A DNA stretch of 64,000 nucleotides from assembly GCA_013350335.1 (NCBI GenBank), contig CM023534.1, positions 16,573,302 to 16,637,301 on the forward strand, in the 5' to 3' direction. The notes under the pieces are model-generated. The model was not told the origin of the DNA. It saw only the letters and a list, made by a program, of their open reading frames with translations, and searched no databases. A program made the translations under genes and the position numbers. Below, piece by piece: positions 1 through 11,527 of the stretch. Every line of letters starts with the position of its first letter. The first letter of the stretch is position 1. The stretch is from Chimonanthus salicifolius. Lineage: Eukaryota; Streptophyta; Magnoliopsida; Laurales; Calycanthaceae.

Positions 1-441
1 CCAACACCAATACCACCACCTCCATCACCGGTACGACAACCATTATCACTGCCGATTACCCAACCCTCTCCCGTACCCAAACCCACTTCCAATACGGATA
101 ATGAGAATTCATCTATAGTTATTCATACATTATCATGTCTGCCTCCTATTGTTTCTTCAGTACCTCACCCTAGAGACACGCAGGACTATGCCATCACTCA
201 TGTGCACTTTGAAGATCCCTGCTTAACCACATTGACTTGCCCTCACTTGAGCACATGTGTGTTTTCTGATTTCTTCGTCGTGACAAAGATGGATTGTGCT
301 CGTTGTTCATACATTGAAAGTTGTGCAGCTACCAACTTCATCATTCAACTCTTCGAAATTGGTCTCCACCTCGATTTAGTACCTTATGACAGTCTTCTTC
401 CCTTTGGCGGTGATAATGTTGTTCTGCTGATTTCAACTTGA
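1..441 (+). CDS. C-terminal part of an LTR-retrotransposon open frame (5' end outside window)
   Basis: The frame is open from the first base to a TGA at 439-441, about 146 codons. It begins with a proline-rich stretch and then holds several cysteines around residues 77-115. I recognise no domain. The stop lies 29 bp before the start of an LTR, and the intervening bases look like the polypurine-tract region of a retroelement. This position suggests the tail of a retrotransposon polyprotein or an extra ORF next to the 3' LTR. A chance open frame in degenerate element DNA cannot be excluded, and the true start is not in the window. Confidence 0.4.
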   Translation, partial: PTPIPPPPSPVRQPLSLPITQPSPVPKPTSNTDNENSSIVIHTLSCLPPIVSSVPHPRDTQDYAITHVHFEDPCLTTLTCPHLSTCVFSDFFVVTKMDCARCSYIESCAATNFIIQLFEIGLHLDLVPYDSLLPFGGDNVVLLIST

Positions 442-470
442 GAACGAGTTGTTTTTCAATATCAGAGGAC

Positions 471-889
471 TGATGTAGGACATGAGTGAGCCTGATCTCA
501 AGTGGGCCCCATTCCTAGTTTCTAATTATTTATTTTTATTATTTTGAATTTCTAAATATAATTGTACTTGTTTAGTAGTTTCCTATTGTCATTAGTGTCC
601 TAATTAGATTAGGACTCCTTTTCAGAGTTCTTATTTAGTTTTATTTTATCTTTTAGTTTCCTACTTTCGCTTGGTTTCCATTAGGATTTTTCTTATATAA
701 AGCCATATTTGTGTTGGAAGAATACATTCTCAATGAATACAATGAATTAAAATCAAAGCTATTTTTATTTTCCTCTCATTTATTTTTTTATTCTTCATGT
801 GCAGCCATTTTTATCCCTCCCAGTCTCGACAAAGGCTTGCGATCCCTAATTTGTTGGATCGCTCTGCAGATAACATCGATCCTGCATCA
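471..889 (+). mobile_element. 3' LTR of the retrotransposon entering from the left
   Basis: This 419-bp segment begins TGATGTAGG and ends CCTGCATCA, so its termini form the perfect 5-bp inverted repeat TGATG/CATCA. A GAGGAC purine stretch lies immediately upstream, as expected of a polypurine tract, and an open frame ends just before it. A TATATAA box sits at 694-700, so the promoter reads plus. Superfamily cannot be fixed without the pol region; a Ty3/gypsy-like 3' end is my guess. The 5' LTR must lie left of the window. Confidence 0.65.
694..701 (+). promoter_or_regulatory. TATA box of the 471-889 LTR
   Basis: TATATAAA lies about halfway along the LTR, at the U3/R boundary position, followed by an A-rich transcript leader. 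It is the expected RNA polymerase II start signal of the retroelement. Nothing suggests it drives a neighbouring gene. Confidence 0.5.
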
Positions 890-1614
890 GCTAGACTCAA
901 AGTCTAAGCAGTGCACTTTTGTAATGTAACGCCCGCCTCTTTTTCACCCGCTTTCCGAAAATCAGAGTCTATCTTTTTTTTTGAAATAGAAGAGTGAGAG
1001 AGGGCGCGGACGCCACGACGCGAGTTAAGTCCGAGCTTCTAAAGCCCGACCCTTAACTGGTCAACCCCACGCGTGCGTGGAACTAAGTCCACGAGAATGG
1101 TTCACGCGTAGGAAGTAAGCTCGCGGATTATAATTATTGCGGAACGCGATAATAGAGTCTATCCTACCGATTTTTAGATAAAAGGGAAGATACAACATTA
1201 AATTACCAAAATGCCCCTATGATCATATTATATCACCAAATGTAATTGTCCATAAGTAACGTCCAAACCATCGCAAGAAATGTAAATTTATACAACTCGA
1301 CAAGCTAAGTTACTTTAAAATTATATCTCCAAAATGTAAACGTAAATAAACTAAGACTGCGCTTCCCAAGCTCCTAAGCTTGGCTCCTGTCATGTCCACC
1401 GCTTCCTGCGTCTCCTGCGTTATCAGCTAGGGTAGAAGTAGGGCGTTAGTCAATGCGCCCAGTAGGACTCCGAGTAGGACTAGTATATGGATTAGGGATA
1501 ACATGCATACCAATACAATAAAATATAACAAAATAAGCATGTAATGAGTGCTATGCCATGGGTGCCAATGTCATGTGTCCCACCCATCATCCTTGTGATC
1601 ATACAATGTATTGT

Positions 1615-1719
1615 CCCCATGTTTGCTTCTCGGTCGCCCCGACGAAGCATGGACTCCGGTTATAGAACTATCCCCATGTTTGATTCTCGGTCGCCCCGAC
1701 GGAGTATGGACACCGGTTT
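1615..1719. repeat. Two-copy 57-bp tandem repeat inside the 4.2-kb LTR
   Basis: Two adjacent copies begin CCCCATGTTTG at 1615 and 1672, and share the core TCTCGGTCGCCCCGACG followed by a GTATGGA/GCATGGA block. GC content is well above the surrounding AT-rich DNA. The second giant LTR carries a comparable short GC-rich tandem repeat (12551-12630) at a similar place relative to its 3' end, which suggests a shared architecture. Confidence 0.6.
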
Positions 1720-2316
1720 CATTATTTTCCCGCCCATGCCATGCATGAGATGTACGTGCATTATGCTTTGTAGTATATAGATAAACCATAATTTTGATAT
1801 ACCATACATAGCCATATAATGCATAATGTTAAAATATAATCTATATGATTCATAACTTAAAACTCATCATAAGATAAATCATAATCATAAATCCATCATA
1901 AGCCAAATCAAAATAATTTAAAATAACATCACATATCCATCGCTTACAAAAAGGTAGGAATCCTACCGAATACCACGTAGCGTTCCGTTACGCTTTCCGT
2001 TTGATAATCCGGTCGCCGATCGCGTACCGTTTGCGACGTCCCGATACCTTATTACATTTACCGAATTAGTCCATACGTTATCCATGATTAAGTTCCTAAC
2101 TGATCATAACCCTAGATCCATTCAATGATCTTTAAGTATATTACAAGTTTATCAAAAATCGGTCCTTAACTTAGCCCATTATCCATTGGTTAAAACACAT
2201 ACATAAATCCAATTTCTTTGGCCATTTAAATACTCTAATTTGCGAACCTAAACACAGCAACTATCCGTTCCAATTAATCATTCAAAATGCATTCGATTTC
2301 ATGTCTAATCCACATA

Positions 2317-3510
2317 GGGTTCGGCCATGTACCATGGCCGAACCCATGGTTTTTCAAAGTGGCTAATAATTACCATTTTGCCACTCTCTCCTCTATGATT
2401 AATCATTCACCCACTTATGTCTATTTTAAGTCTAAATTTCATCCATAACTTAGACCCTTTTATAATTCCATAACATATAAAAAATCAGCCACCTATTGTT
2501 TAATTTTGAAAAACATTTAATCCCCATATGTCCTTTCACATTTGGCCCTAAAGGTGGCCCACAAAGGGATCATGGGTTCGGCCATACACCATGGCCGAAC
2601 CCATGGTACCCTATCTCCATTTTCTTGGGTCCATTTTACTCCCTTTAATCCAATCTCCAATGAAATTTAAATCATTCATTTAAAACCTTGTTTTTCATCC
2701 CATTTCAAACATTACATAATCCCATATATCCATTTAAATTTAATCATTCTTCTCCATCATTTTCCATTCATAAAAGTCCTAAAATATCACCATAGGGTTC
2801 GGCCATACACCATGGCTGAACCCATGGTTCATGGTTCCCTTCATTGGAGCCATATGAGGCCATCATTTCCTCAATGTTAGTCCGTGGTTTTCTTTGCTAA
2901 AATTCCATTTTACAAATTACTAATTTTCATTCATTTGGTCCCTTTAATACTTTATATTATACACTTTCAAATCTATTGAAATTATCATTTCCTCCATCAT
3001 CTTCCATCTTTTCATTTTTATAAAAATAGTTAGCCATCACCATAGTTCCATTCTTATAAAAAAATTCTAAAATATAATCCATGGATTCCATCATAAAACT
3101 TTTTCCAAAAATTTGATTACATTTAATCCTTGAAACCCTAACCATTCTCCATCATTTTCAAACCTTAAAAACCATTAATCCATGAGCATTTAAGAACCCT
3201 AACCCTCATAAATCACTAACCATGGGGTTCGCCCACCTTGTATGACCGAACCCTATAGTCCATGATTTTTCTTTAGAATATCATACCTCCATTTGAATTT
3301 AATCATCCATTTACATCACCATTTTAAATCATTTGAAAACTAATTATCATTAATCATTCTCCAACATTTTAAACTTTCTAATCTTAATAAAATCATCAAT
3401 TACTTAGCATTTAGGAAACCTAACCTTTTCTCCATATTTTTCCCATACTTCCATCATCCATCATTTAGATTTGCCACCATGGGGTTCGGCCATGCTACAT
3501 GGCCGAACCC
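2317..3510. repeat. Array of five palindromic GGGTTCGGCCAT...ATGGCCGAACCC blocks
   Basis: Five 29-bp blocks lie at 2317-2345, 2574-2602, 2795-2823, 3225-3253 and 3482-3510. Each reads GGGTTCGGCCAT, a short spacer, then its reverse complement; the fourth is decayed. Spacings are 257, 221, 430 and 257 bp, so they mark units of roughly 215-257 bp with one palindrome lost near 3010. The DNA between them is diverged but similar (Cs and ATs, with recurrent CATTTAATCATTC-like words). It lies within the 4.2-kb solo LTR and has no coding capacity. Confidence 0.75.
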
Positions 3511-4319
3511 TATGGCCCAAAGTTTCCTCACAAATCCATAACAATTATTTTAAATACTTAACATCCCTAATCCATTACTTAATCCATTCCTCCATTTTAT
3601 CCATTCCTTATCCTACCATTGGATGGATTTTTAAATTCAAAGCCTATGATGGTTTGGCCACCATCCAATCCAAGGAAATGGATTCCAAAACTTAAAACCC
3701 TAAAAATTAAATTTATTGTTTAGAACATACTTACTATCCGACGACTCCTCTGGTTTTTGTCGCTCCCGTCGACTTCCTTGGCCTCCTTTCTTCTTCCTCT
3801 CCTTGTTTGATCGGCTAGATATGCTTGATCAATGGTGAAATATGCTTGGATCGGCTATGGTAGATGGGGTTAGATTGAGAGAGGGAGAGGGGAAGGTGAT
3901 GGAAAACAAGATCTTAGCCTTTGATTTTGAAGGGGTGGACCAAGGCTTGCTCTCTCCTTCTCTTTTCTTCTCTTCTTCTTCTAAGTTTTCTTCTCTTTTT
4001 CTTCTCTCCAATGCATGGGACGGTTTTGAGAGTGGGAGGGAAAGATAGAGTGAAATGAGAGGGATGAGATGGAAAACCCATCTCATTCCTTGGTCTTACT
4101 TGGACCATACCCCTCCATCATGGCCTCACCAACCAAGCATGGGCTTAGCTTGACTTTGGTGGTGGTGGTTGAGACCCAACCACCAAGCATGGCTCCCTTG
4201 TCCTCTTTGACTTGTCTATGTTGATCCTAATTAATCAACCTAATTAGTTAAGTTAAGTCCTCACTTAGGTTAATTAATTTCCATCCAATTTAATTCCATT
4301 AAATTATCTATCTAATAAA

Positions 4320-4700
4320 TCCACTCATGGTTGACCAAGTCAACCATGGTGGACGGCCCCCACCTATACCTACCCCACCCGCCACCTCACTTGATGAGGT
4401 GGAGGTGGGCCCCACTTGGCCATGTTATTTTAATTCCATTGATTTTAACTTAGATAATTTTACAATAATTTTAATCAATTTAATTTACCTTACTCCACCT
4501 TAGTCTTCTTAAATTTATCCATAGTTGACCAAGTCAACCATGATGGTTGGCCCCACTTTTTCCTTGGTCCACACGCCACCTCAATGGGTGAGGTGGAGGT
4601 GGGCCCCATTTGGCCATATTACTTAATCTTGATACATCTTAACTTAGATAGTTTTATAATTATCTAATCTATTTAATTTATCTTAATTGGATCACCATTG
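4320..4700. repeat. Two-copy tandem duplication, period about 194 bp
   Basis: The palindromic word GTTGACCAAGTCAAC occurs at about 4330 and 4524. Each copy is followed by a GGCCCCCAC or GGCCCCAC block, then GAGGTGGAGGTGGGCCCCA and a TTTGGCCAT/CTTGGCCAT stretch. This repeat is inside the 4.2-kb LTR, in the part nearest its start on the minus strand (U3), where regulatory repeats are common in LTRs. The core contains TTGAC, the W-box core bound by WRKY factors; any such role is inference. Confidence 0.6.
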
Positions 4701-5151
4701 GGTCCATGGCCCAATTATATTTTGTCTTTCCCATTTATTTTAGGGCTTACCTACTTTGGCCCATTGGGTCCCATATGGCCCTTTTGACCCAAATTGACTA
4801 TCTTGACCCAATTACTTACCATTGACCAATTAATTGTATTAATTCCAGTTCATGGTTTATTGGTTAGGCATTGGGCCCATGGCCCAATTAAATTCCCTCC
4901 TTACCTTAGGCTTACCTCAATTGGGTCCATTGGGTCCCAAATGAATATTGGGCCCAATTTGACCATCCTTGACCCGATTAGTCCTCATTGACCCACTAAA
5001 TGGATTTCATCCAATCCATGGCCCATTGGACTATTCTTGGACCCTTGTCCCAACTTTTGATCCATTTGGTATTCCATCATGTCAAAATTCAAATTAAAAT
5101 CAATAAATACCAAATATATATTGATTCGAAAATTCGGGCTATTACATGTAA

Positions 5152-7189
5152 TGACTCGACCTGTGTTTGCATTATTCAGGGAATTTTGACTCCATATTTG
5201 ATGAAATTTCTTGTGTGATTGGATAACTTAGTGAAAGATGTTAGAACCACAGTTGAATCTGTGACCCCTGGACTGTCAATTCCATGTCAAATAAGTCTAC
5301 TTGTGTGTCATGTGTGTCTCTGGAAGATTAAAGACTAGAAGCAGAGACTATGGAATGCGAAGCAGCAGTTGAATGAGTTATATTAGTTAAATGCCAACCA
5401 AGTTAGGTAAACGGACCATAATAGACTTAGGAAGACCCAAGACCTGCCACCTGGTAAGTCTTAGAATCAGGGCCTATAATGGTTTAATATTATTTGGACT
5501 CTTTAAGTGTTTAGTCCATAATTATGAGTTGTGAAAAATCTTGGTTCGGAACTCTGATGGAGTTACTCGGTCTTCTGAATAGAAGACTGTCCAGAATGAT
5601 AAATTTTCAACAATCTGTGGACTTTCTCGAATGAGTTCAAAATTTCAAAGTTCTGATTCAGTCTTCTGAAGGCTAGGCGTTAGAGGCTCGGTCTTCTAAA
5701 TTTCGTCTTAAGAATTCCGAAGACTAGTCGTTGGAACTAGTTGGCCTGGCTGTTGAGGAGTTGACTCTGAGTTGTTAATAGACTTCCGTCTTCTGAAGTA
5801 GCTGTTCAGTATTCTGAAATTGAGTTCGGCCTTCCAAATTTAGTGTTCGGAATTTCAAAGTTAACCGTTTTGGACAAAAAATATTTAATGTTGTCTTGCC
5901 TCAAAATTTGTGCAGAAAAATTAATTATTGAGAAAATTATTTCCTGTGCACTGACCATCTCCGAGAGAACTTGAACTTTGTATTGGAAAATCTCTAAACT
6001 TTAATCCATTGTTTTTGATTTTTTTTTTTATGATCAGTGTGTGAGCATTCTAGGCTCTTGAAAAGTTTTTGGACTTGAGATTCAGATCTAAGAAATCTGA
6101 GTGATTTTAGATCTAGATTACCCTTCCTCTATCCTTCGTTGAGAGAGCAATTAATCTTGTGCATCAAAGCTTCTACAAGGAAGTGTGTTCGATAAAGATC
6201 GAGACAGACTGTTGGGTGCTGATTAGCTTGGAATATCTTCAAGATCAGTGACTTCTTTGTTAGTGTATTTTCTCTTTTTGAGATTGAGTTTGTGTAGATA
6301 GTGGGCTGATTCATGTGATCTACCATCTAGCTAGTCCATTTGTTGGACATGAATTGTTGAGACTCTTTGTTAGTCAATTTTGTGTTAAGACTCTCTGCGA
6401 GTCAATCCTTATTGTATTTGAGGATTATAGTGAGTTTTCTAGATAATTGATGTTTGGGTGAGTCTGAAGAGTGGATGTTTATAGTCAATAGAACTGACCA
6501 CTATAAATTGCTTGCATTGGGTGTTTGATCTTGTCGTGGTTGTTTATTTGCTTTTCGTACTTTGATATTGTTGTGAGTTAGTCATTATTTATCATTAACC
6601 TTTGCTTAATAATTAAAGATTAAAATTTGTTGATTGTGTTTCTGCTGTAAATGAGAAAATTCGATAGGGTTTTGTAATTGGATAATCACTTGGACCAACT
6701 AGCTAAGGTATTCATCTTCAGATCCTTCTAATAAATCTGATCATTTTGTTGGTCTGAGCCAAAATACGCAATGAGCCTAAAGTTAAGCATGTAAGTCTAG
6801 TTGCAGAAATTATCAAGCCTGACCCAAACTCCAATTAATTCCATGAAGCCCAAAATCGACCAAAACCTATTTTTTTTTTCAAAATGACACATGGCAAGAT
6901 CACAGGCAGTGGCCTATAAAGCAAAGAGAGAATAAAGGTGGCGAGTTTGGTACGAGAATCTCTCCACATGTGGTGCGTGGACTACTATAGATACGTTTCA
7001 GCTGAACCACGTTAAATTTGTGTGTTGATCTTTGTGTGTGAATTTTTTGGTTTGATTTCAATTTTGGCTTCCATTGATTGATTTGATTTGGGAATTAAAT
7101 CCCAACATCTCACATGGTAAAAGTAAAAAAAATTGGACGAGTTACAGGTACAAACATATTGTGCAGGTAGAATTAGATGGGTATAGAAC
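5152..7189. other. No gene seen; retroelement-like non-coding DNA
   Basis: About 2 kb without a credible ORF. From 5520 to 5860 the words TCTTCTGAA and TTCGGTCTTC recur many times, a style often met in long plant LTRs. Another stretch at 6890-7100 precedes the copia pol remnant. I find no clean LTR termini or primer-binding site, so I leave it unassigned. Confidence 0.4.
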
Positions 7190-8330
7190 AACAGAGAGAG
7201 AAATTGAGGAAGTCTCATCTTACAGTATTCTAAAGCAACAAGAAGGGCAACATGAACCTTATAGCTTGCACAGGATAAAGAAAAGAGGATTATTGGACCT
7301 CCTATAAAGTCTGACTTTGAAGATATGGTCTCTTTTGTTCTTTCAAAAGGAAATGGTGATCTGCCATAATTGAATTATGCCATAAATTAAGGTGACTGCG
7401 TCAAATGGATGAAAGCAATGATAGAAGAGATGGAATCACTTTAAAAGAATAAGACTTGGGAGTAGGTGAAACTTTTCAGGGAAAAGATAGCTAATGGGTA
7501 TATAACAAGTAAGAAGCAAAATTAAAAAATGACGGATAAAAGTTCAAAGCTTAGCTAATAGCCAAAAGAGTATGAACAAAATTACGGAGTAGTCACAATA
7601 AAGTCTTTTTGCTAGTTATAAAGAATATTTCAATTTGGATGTTGTTGGCTATGGTTGCAATGTATTATCCTGAATTGGAACAACTTGATGTGAGGATGAC
7701 ATTTCTTTATGGTATGTTGAAAGAAAAGATTTACGTGGAACAACCAGAAGGATCTCAAGATGAATGGAGGGAAAGCAATATTTGTAAATTGAAGTGGTCA
7801 TTTTACGGGTTGAAGCAATCTTCTCATCAATGGCATAGATGCTTCGATTCCCTCATGATGGGAAATAGGTCAACTCAAAGTGAGTATCTATTTTCTAAAG
7901 TTCTTGATGGTGGATTATATATTCTTTTGATATTGTATGTTAATGATAAGTTGATTGCTGAAAAGAGTATGGTTAAGATAGGTTAAATTCTTAGCTAAGT
8001 AAAGAGTTTAACATGAAAAATCTAGGTGCTATAAAAAAGATCGTTGGCATGGAAATTCACAAAGGAAGGTGGGCAAATTGTGGATATCTCAAAATAAGTA
8101 TGTAGAGGTGTTGGAAAAATTTAGCATGGTAAATGCTAAACCAATCAGTACTCTCATTGCACAGCACATTTAAGTTATCCATGGAACTGTTCTAGAATGG
8201 AAAAGATAAACCTACATATCTAAGGTGCCATATGCAAATGCAATTTATGTCCTATTATATCATGGTGTGTTGCACACTTGTGTGTTTTTGCCTATTCAGT
8301 CATTACGGTATGCAATCGATTGTAGTACTT
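7190..8330 (+). pseudogene. Decayed Ty1/copia pol (reverse transcriptase, RVT_2)
   Basis: Translating in shifting frames gives the copia order. First comes a segment ending in DFEDMVSFVLSKGNG, then WMKAMIEEMESL, the usual start of the copia reverse-transcriptase domain. At 7609-7986 follow LEQLDVRMTFLYG, IYVEQPEGS, KWSFYGLKQSSHQW and the catalytic box, here YVND instead of YVDD. Then come a MKNLGAIKKIVGMEI-like segment and a KVPYANAIYVLLYH-like segment. The reading frame is broken by several stops and shifts, and a catalytic Asp is replaced by Asn, so it cannot be active. gag, protease, integrase and RNase H are not visible. No LTRs bracket it clearly. Confidence 0.8.
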
Positions 8331-8621
8331 ATAAGTTTGCACAGTATAAAAGACATTTTCATTAAACAAAAATTTTAATTAGACATACGTGACACTCTAA
8401 TGTTGTGAAAACAACCCAAAAAAAAAAAAAATCACAAAAACAAGGAGAAAATCATACAAAAAAAAAAGAGAACAAAGAGAACACAGAGATATACGTGGTT
8501 CGTCAACTTTGCCTATGTCCAGAGAGTGTGAATCATGAATCCACTATGAAGGGAATACCTATAAAAGGATTAAATCCAACCCTTCTCTTCTCTTCTCTTC
8601 TCCCTCTCTCTGGTTTTTCCT

Positions 8622-9477
8622 CTCTTTTTCTCTTCTCTCACCGGCTGCCTCTACAGTGTTACACAACTTACCCTAAAAGGAATGAAAGAGAGACTATATA
8701 CTAGTGGGCTTAAGTTACAAGCTGGGCTCATTTGACCCACTGGGCTTCACAGACAGTCTAGGCCCAACAATGGCCTTTGAGCAAAAAAACCAACAATTCT
8801 CCACCTTGGCGAAAAAGGCCAAGTCCAAGAAGAATGTTGCACTGTGTTTGTAACTTTTCGAACCGCTGTGAACTCCACCAACTTTGGAAACAACCTGAGG
8901 TAAAATCATGTCCTGCATCTATAGATCTCTGCATATCGGTCGCTCTCGGCATTGCTCCACCTGCAATTGCAATCCTCTGCATCTCTGTGTGAGATGCGCA
9001 TCCCCACGCTCTGGGATGCTCCACTCTTTTCTTCAATTAGAAGAATTGGCCAAGTCCAAGCCCTGCTTGAACTTGACGGCTACCTATTTCTTTGTTGAAC
9101 CCTTTGCATTTTTCTTTGTGTGGCACGTCAACGCTTTCACCTTTCCATTGTTGCTTTCACCTGTATCATGGAAACCAAACAAACCACCACAGCCATTTAA
9201 TGCAAAAGTCACCTAGTTTTTCAGGTCATACTTCACTGGTGTCTTACGGGTTCTTCTCCTTCTACTCGTAGCCTGACTAGAAGATGTTTATTGTCTGTTG
9301 AAGACTGTGTTTTCTAACAGTGTATACACAGTAGAGGCAGCTGGTGAGAGAAAAGAAAAAGAGAGACTATATACTAATTGACTTAAGTTACAAGCTGGGC
9401 TCACTTGGCCCACTGGACTTCACAGGCAGTTCAGGCGGACCAGGCCCAACAAAGGCCTTTGAGCCAATAAAACCAAC
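8622..9477. repeat. Combined inverted and direct repeats around a retroelement fragment
   Basis: A ~35-bp segment at 8622-8657 (core CACCGGCTGCCTCTACAGTGT) reappears inverted at 9327-9362. The adjoining ~110 bp (GAGAGACTATATACTA, ACAAGCTGGGCTCA, CCACTGG) reappears in direct orientation at 8685-8793 and 9363-9477. Between them lies TCTCCACCTTGGCGAAAAAGGCC, a word I associate with plant copia-type LTR DNA. The pattern suggests a local duplication with a partial inversion. No gene is present. Confidence 0.6.
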
Positions 9478-10429
9478 ATCTAACTCATATAAAATTTCTT
9501 AGACACCATCCAAAATTACAGTTTTCAAAATATTTAAAAAAAAAACTCTAAATAAAATATATTTTTCATTTCTCAATACCTTATATATTAAAAATTAAAA
9601 AAAATAAGGCACGATGATTTAATTGGCCACGTGAAACAATCTCAATCCATCTTATCTATAGTTGCCGTGGGCCCACAGCCTGAGTGAAACTGGACTACTG
9701 GAGTCCAAAAACAGGGTCATGCTAGGAGTAGGTCTAATGGCGGACCCTCCAACAGTAAAAGAAAGAAAAGCTAAGCTGACAACGAAAAGGAAAAGTGATG
9801 TGCTTGATAAATATTAGGGCATGATTTTCAACGGCTGTGATGCGTTAGACTAGACACTGATCGACGGAAGTGAGAAAGAGAATGCAGGTGTACAAGGAGA
9901 CAAGAGGAGGTCCTGTTTCCCATCTCGGAGATGACAACTGTATGCAAACAAAAGTGGAAGAAAGAAGAGAGCAGAGGAGGAAGAGAGACACTGGGGTGAG
10001 AATCTCGTTTTTATTGCAGCGAATCTCACACGCATATGGAAGAGGATTGCAAAAGACAAAATATAATAACAGCATTGGTAAGGTAATTGTACACCTCGGG
10101 TGCACCTCAATTCCTTCTCCCTTCAGCCCCACCTTATACATTTTCCTTCTTTTCCCACTTTTGGAGCAGGACATGCATTATTGATTTAGAATTAAGAATC
10201 CAAGATAAAAAAAACATAGTGATGTCTCGCAATGAGTTGTTTCTATTTTGGTTTAATTGAAATCTAAATGAGTTAATATTTGTATTGAATTTTAAGTTAG
10301 ATTTACGTTTTAACTTGCTTCGAATTTAGATTTAAATTATTTTAAATTAAAAAAAAACATATTTAAACTTGTAGAAGTTTCAAATTAAATATTTTGTAAA
10401 CTAAAAATTTGATATTCTTTTGAACAGAA
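9478..10429. other. No gene seen
   Basis: AT-rich DNA. Overlapping open frames on both strands at 9845-10184 are mutually contradictory, match no family that I know, and show no splice or promoter context. They are best treated as chance. Confidence 0.4.
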
Positions 10430-10439
10430 GGAGAATTGA

Positions 10440-10640
10440 ATTCATCAAATGTGTTGTATAGGAATTTGTTTTAGAATGTGGGAGTTCTAAATTCGAATTT
10501 CATTCCACTTCAAAGGGTTACTTCCCATGATTTTATTCAATGTATGTGGGTAGAGAGACTTGTACACGATATGAAGACTAGTTAGATATTTTAAGAGACC
10601 CTGAACATTTCGATCATAAAAAAAAAAATAAAAAAATAAA
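10440..10640 (+). mobile_element. Possible SINE with A-rich tail
   Basis: The stretch contains AAATTCGAATTTC near 10490, resembling a weakened B box of a tRNA-type pol III promoter. It is followed by ~100 bp of non-coding body and an A-rich tail at about 10618-10640. I see no convincing A box or target duplication, so this is tentative. Confidence 0.25.
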
Positions 10641-11520
10641 ATTTGAACTTGTCAAATGACCAAATTTAAATTGAAATAAACACTTCAAATCTCATAAAAC
10701 ATATACTCATTGAAAATAGTAATAAGTAATGTAATACCCTACCGCAGATTAGGTGTAATTTAGCTTAATTAATCCTGTTTAACTGGTTAATCTCGAAGAT
10801 TACAGTTAGGGTTTTGAGGAAAGCCCAAGTGTGGCCCAATCCGAGCTCGTGAGCTCAGTGATCCAGCTCGTTCAGCTGGAAGGGCATTTTGGTAATTTAC
10901 CGCTTGTTGCGTTTATTTTATAAATTTTATTGATATGTGATTATTATTGGTTGTTAATGTTTTCCTTAATAAAGGATTTGTATTTCTGATTTTTAAAATG
11001 AATTTATTTTCAGAAAATCTTATTTAAAATCCGCCCGTCAAAACCCCGAAAGGGAATATTAATTATTTTAAAGGCTTTTGGGAATAAAAGAATTTTTGAA
11101 ACTAGTATTTTGTAGTTAGACCATTTTAAGTGTGGTCTAGTTATTTCATTTCACCCCAAAATGAGATTTCTAAATTGATTATTTTAACATTTGTTTATTT
11201 AAGTAAATATTGATAAATTATGGTTTTTATTTAAATAAATGATTTTTAGTGAGAGTTAAATTCCAAATTTTTTATGGTGACCAAGGTTTTCAAAACCCAA
11301 CTTATCTGTATGGTTGGATTAAGGTTTTGAGTTCTTAAAATCATGCTTTTAGTTTTAAAATTGGGTTTTATCAAATAAAGGACTAATCTGCAAAACCCAA
11401 AATTGTTGGGGGCTGATTTGCAACCAAACAGAAAACTTACCGGTACTGTAGAGGACGTAAGCCGCGCCTGCATACAGCTGCATGCAGTGGCTGTCCGACC
11501 CCGTTTTCTTGCTGATTCTC

Positions 11521-11527
11521 TATAAAA
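11521..11527 (+). promoter_or_regulatory. TATA box of the 3.2-kb LTR
   Basis: TATAAAA follows a GC-richer stretch and precedes a CTTCTCTTCTCTCTTCTC leader about 45 bp downstream, the usual look of an LTR transcription start. It marks the U3/R boundary about 0.8 kb into the LTR. Confidence 0.5.

Larger units (their letters stand above)
925..5146 (-). mobile_element. Solo LTR, 4.2 kb, probably Ty3/gypsy Del/Tekay type
   Basis: The segment starts TGTAACGCCC and ends GGGCTATTACA. Its ends are inverted copies (TGTAA/TTACA, then GCCC/GGGC), and it is flanked by the 5-bp direct repeat TGTAA at 920-924 and 5147-5151. It holds no gag, pol, primer-binding site or polypurine tract, so it is a solo LTR left by LTR-LTR recombination rather than a full element. 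Orientation is inferred as minus: read that way, a pyrimidine-rich leader with GAAGAAG/GAGAAG runs lies near 4050-3780 and the 3' end reads GGCGGGCGTTACA. Long LTRs with such termini are known from the plant Del/Tekay chromovirus clade; that assignment is inference. It interrupts the sequence just right of the 471-889 LTR. One caution is that the duplication equals the first five bases of the LTR. Confidence 0.72.

Noticed and set aside
2317..3510. Palindromic blocks as bidirectional terminators or transposon ends
   Set aside because: They are regularly spaced, lie inside one LTR and lack target duplications. They are internal repeats of the LTR.
3829..4108. Lys/Glu-rich minus-strand ORFs
   Set aside because: They come from a GAAGAAG low-complexity leader in the 4.2-kb LTR, not from a gene.
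9845..10184. Overlapping ORFs of 86-109 codons on both strands
   Set aside because: They are antiparallel shadows of one another, with no family match, no splice or promoter context and no repeat partner.
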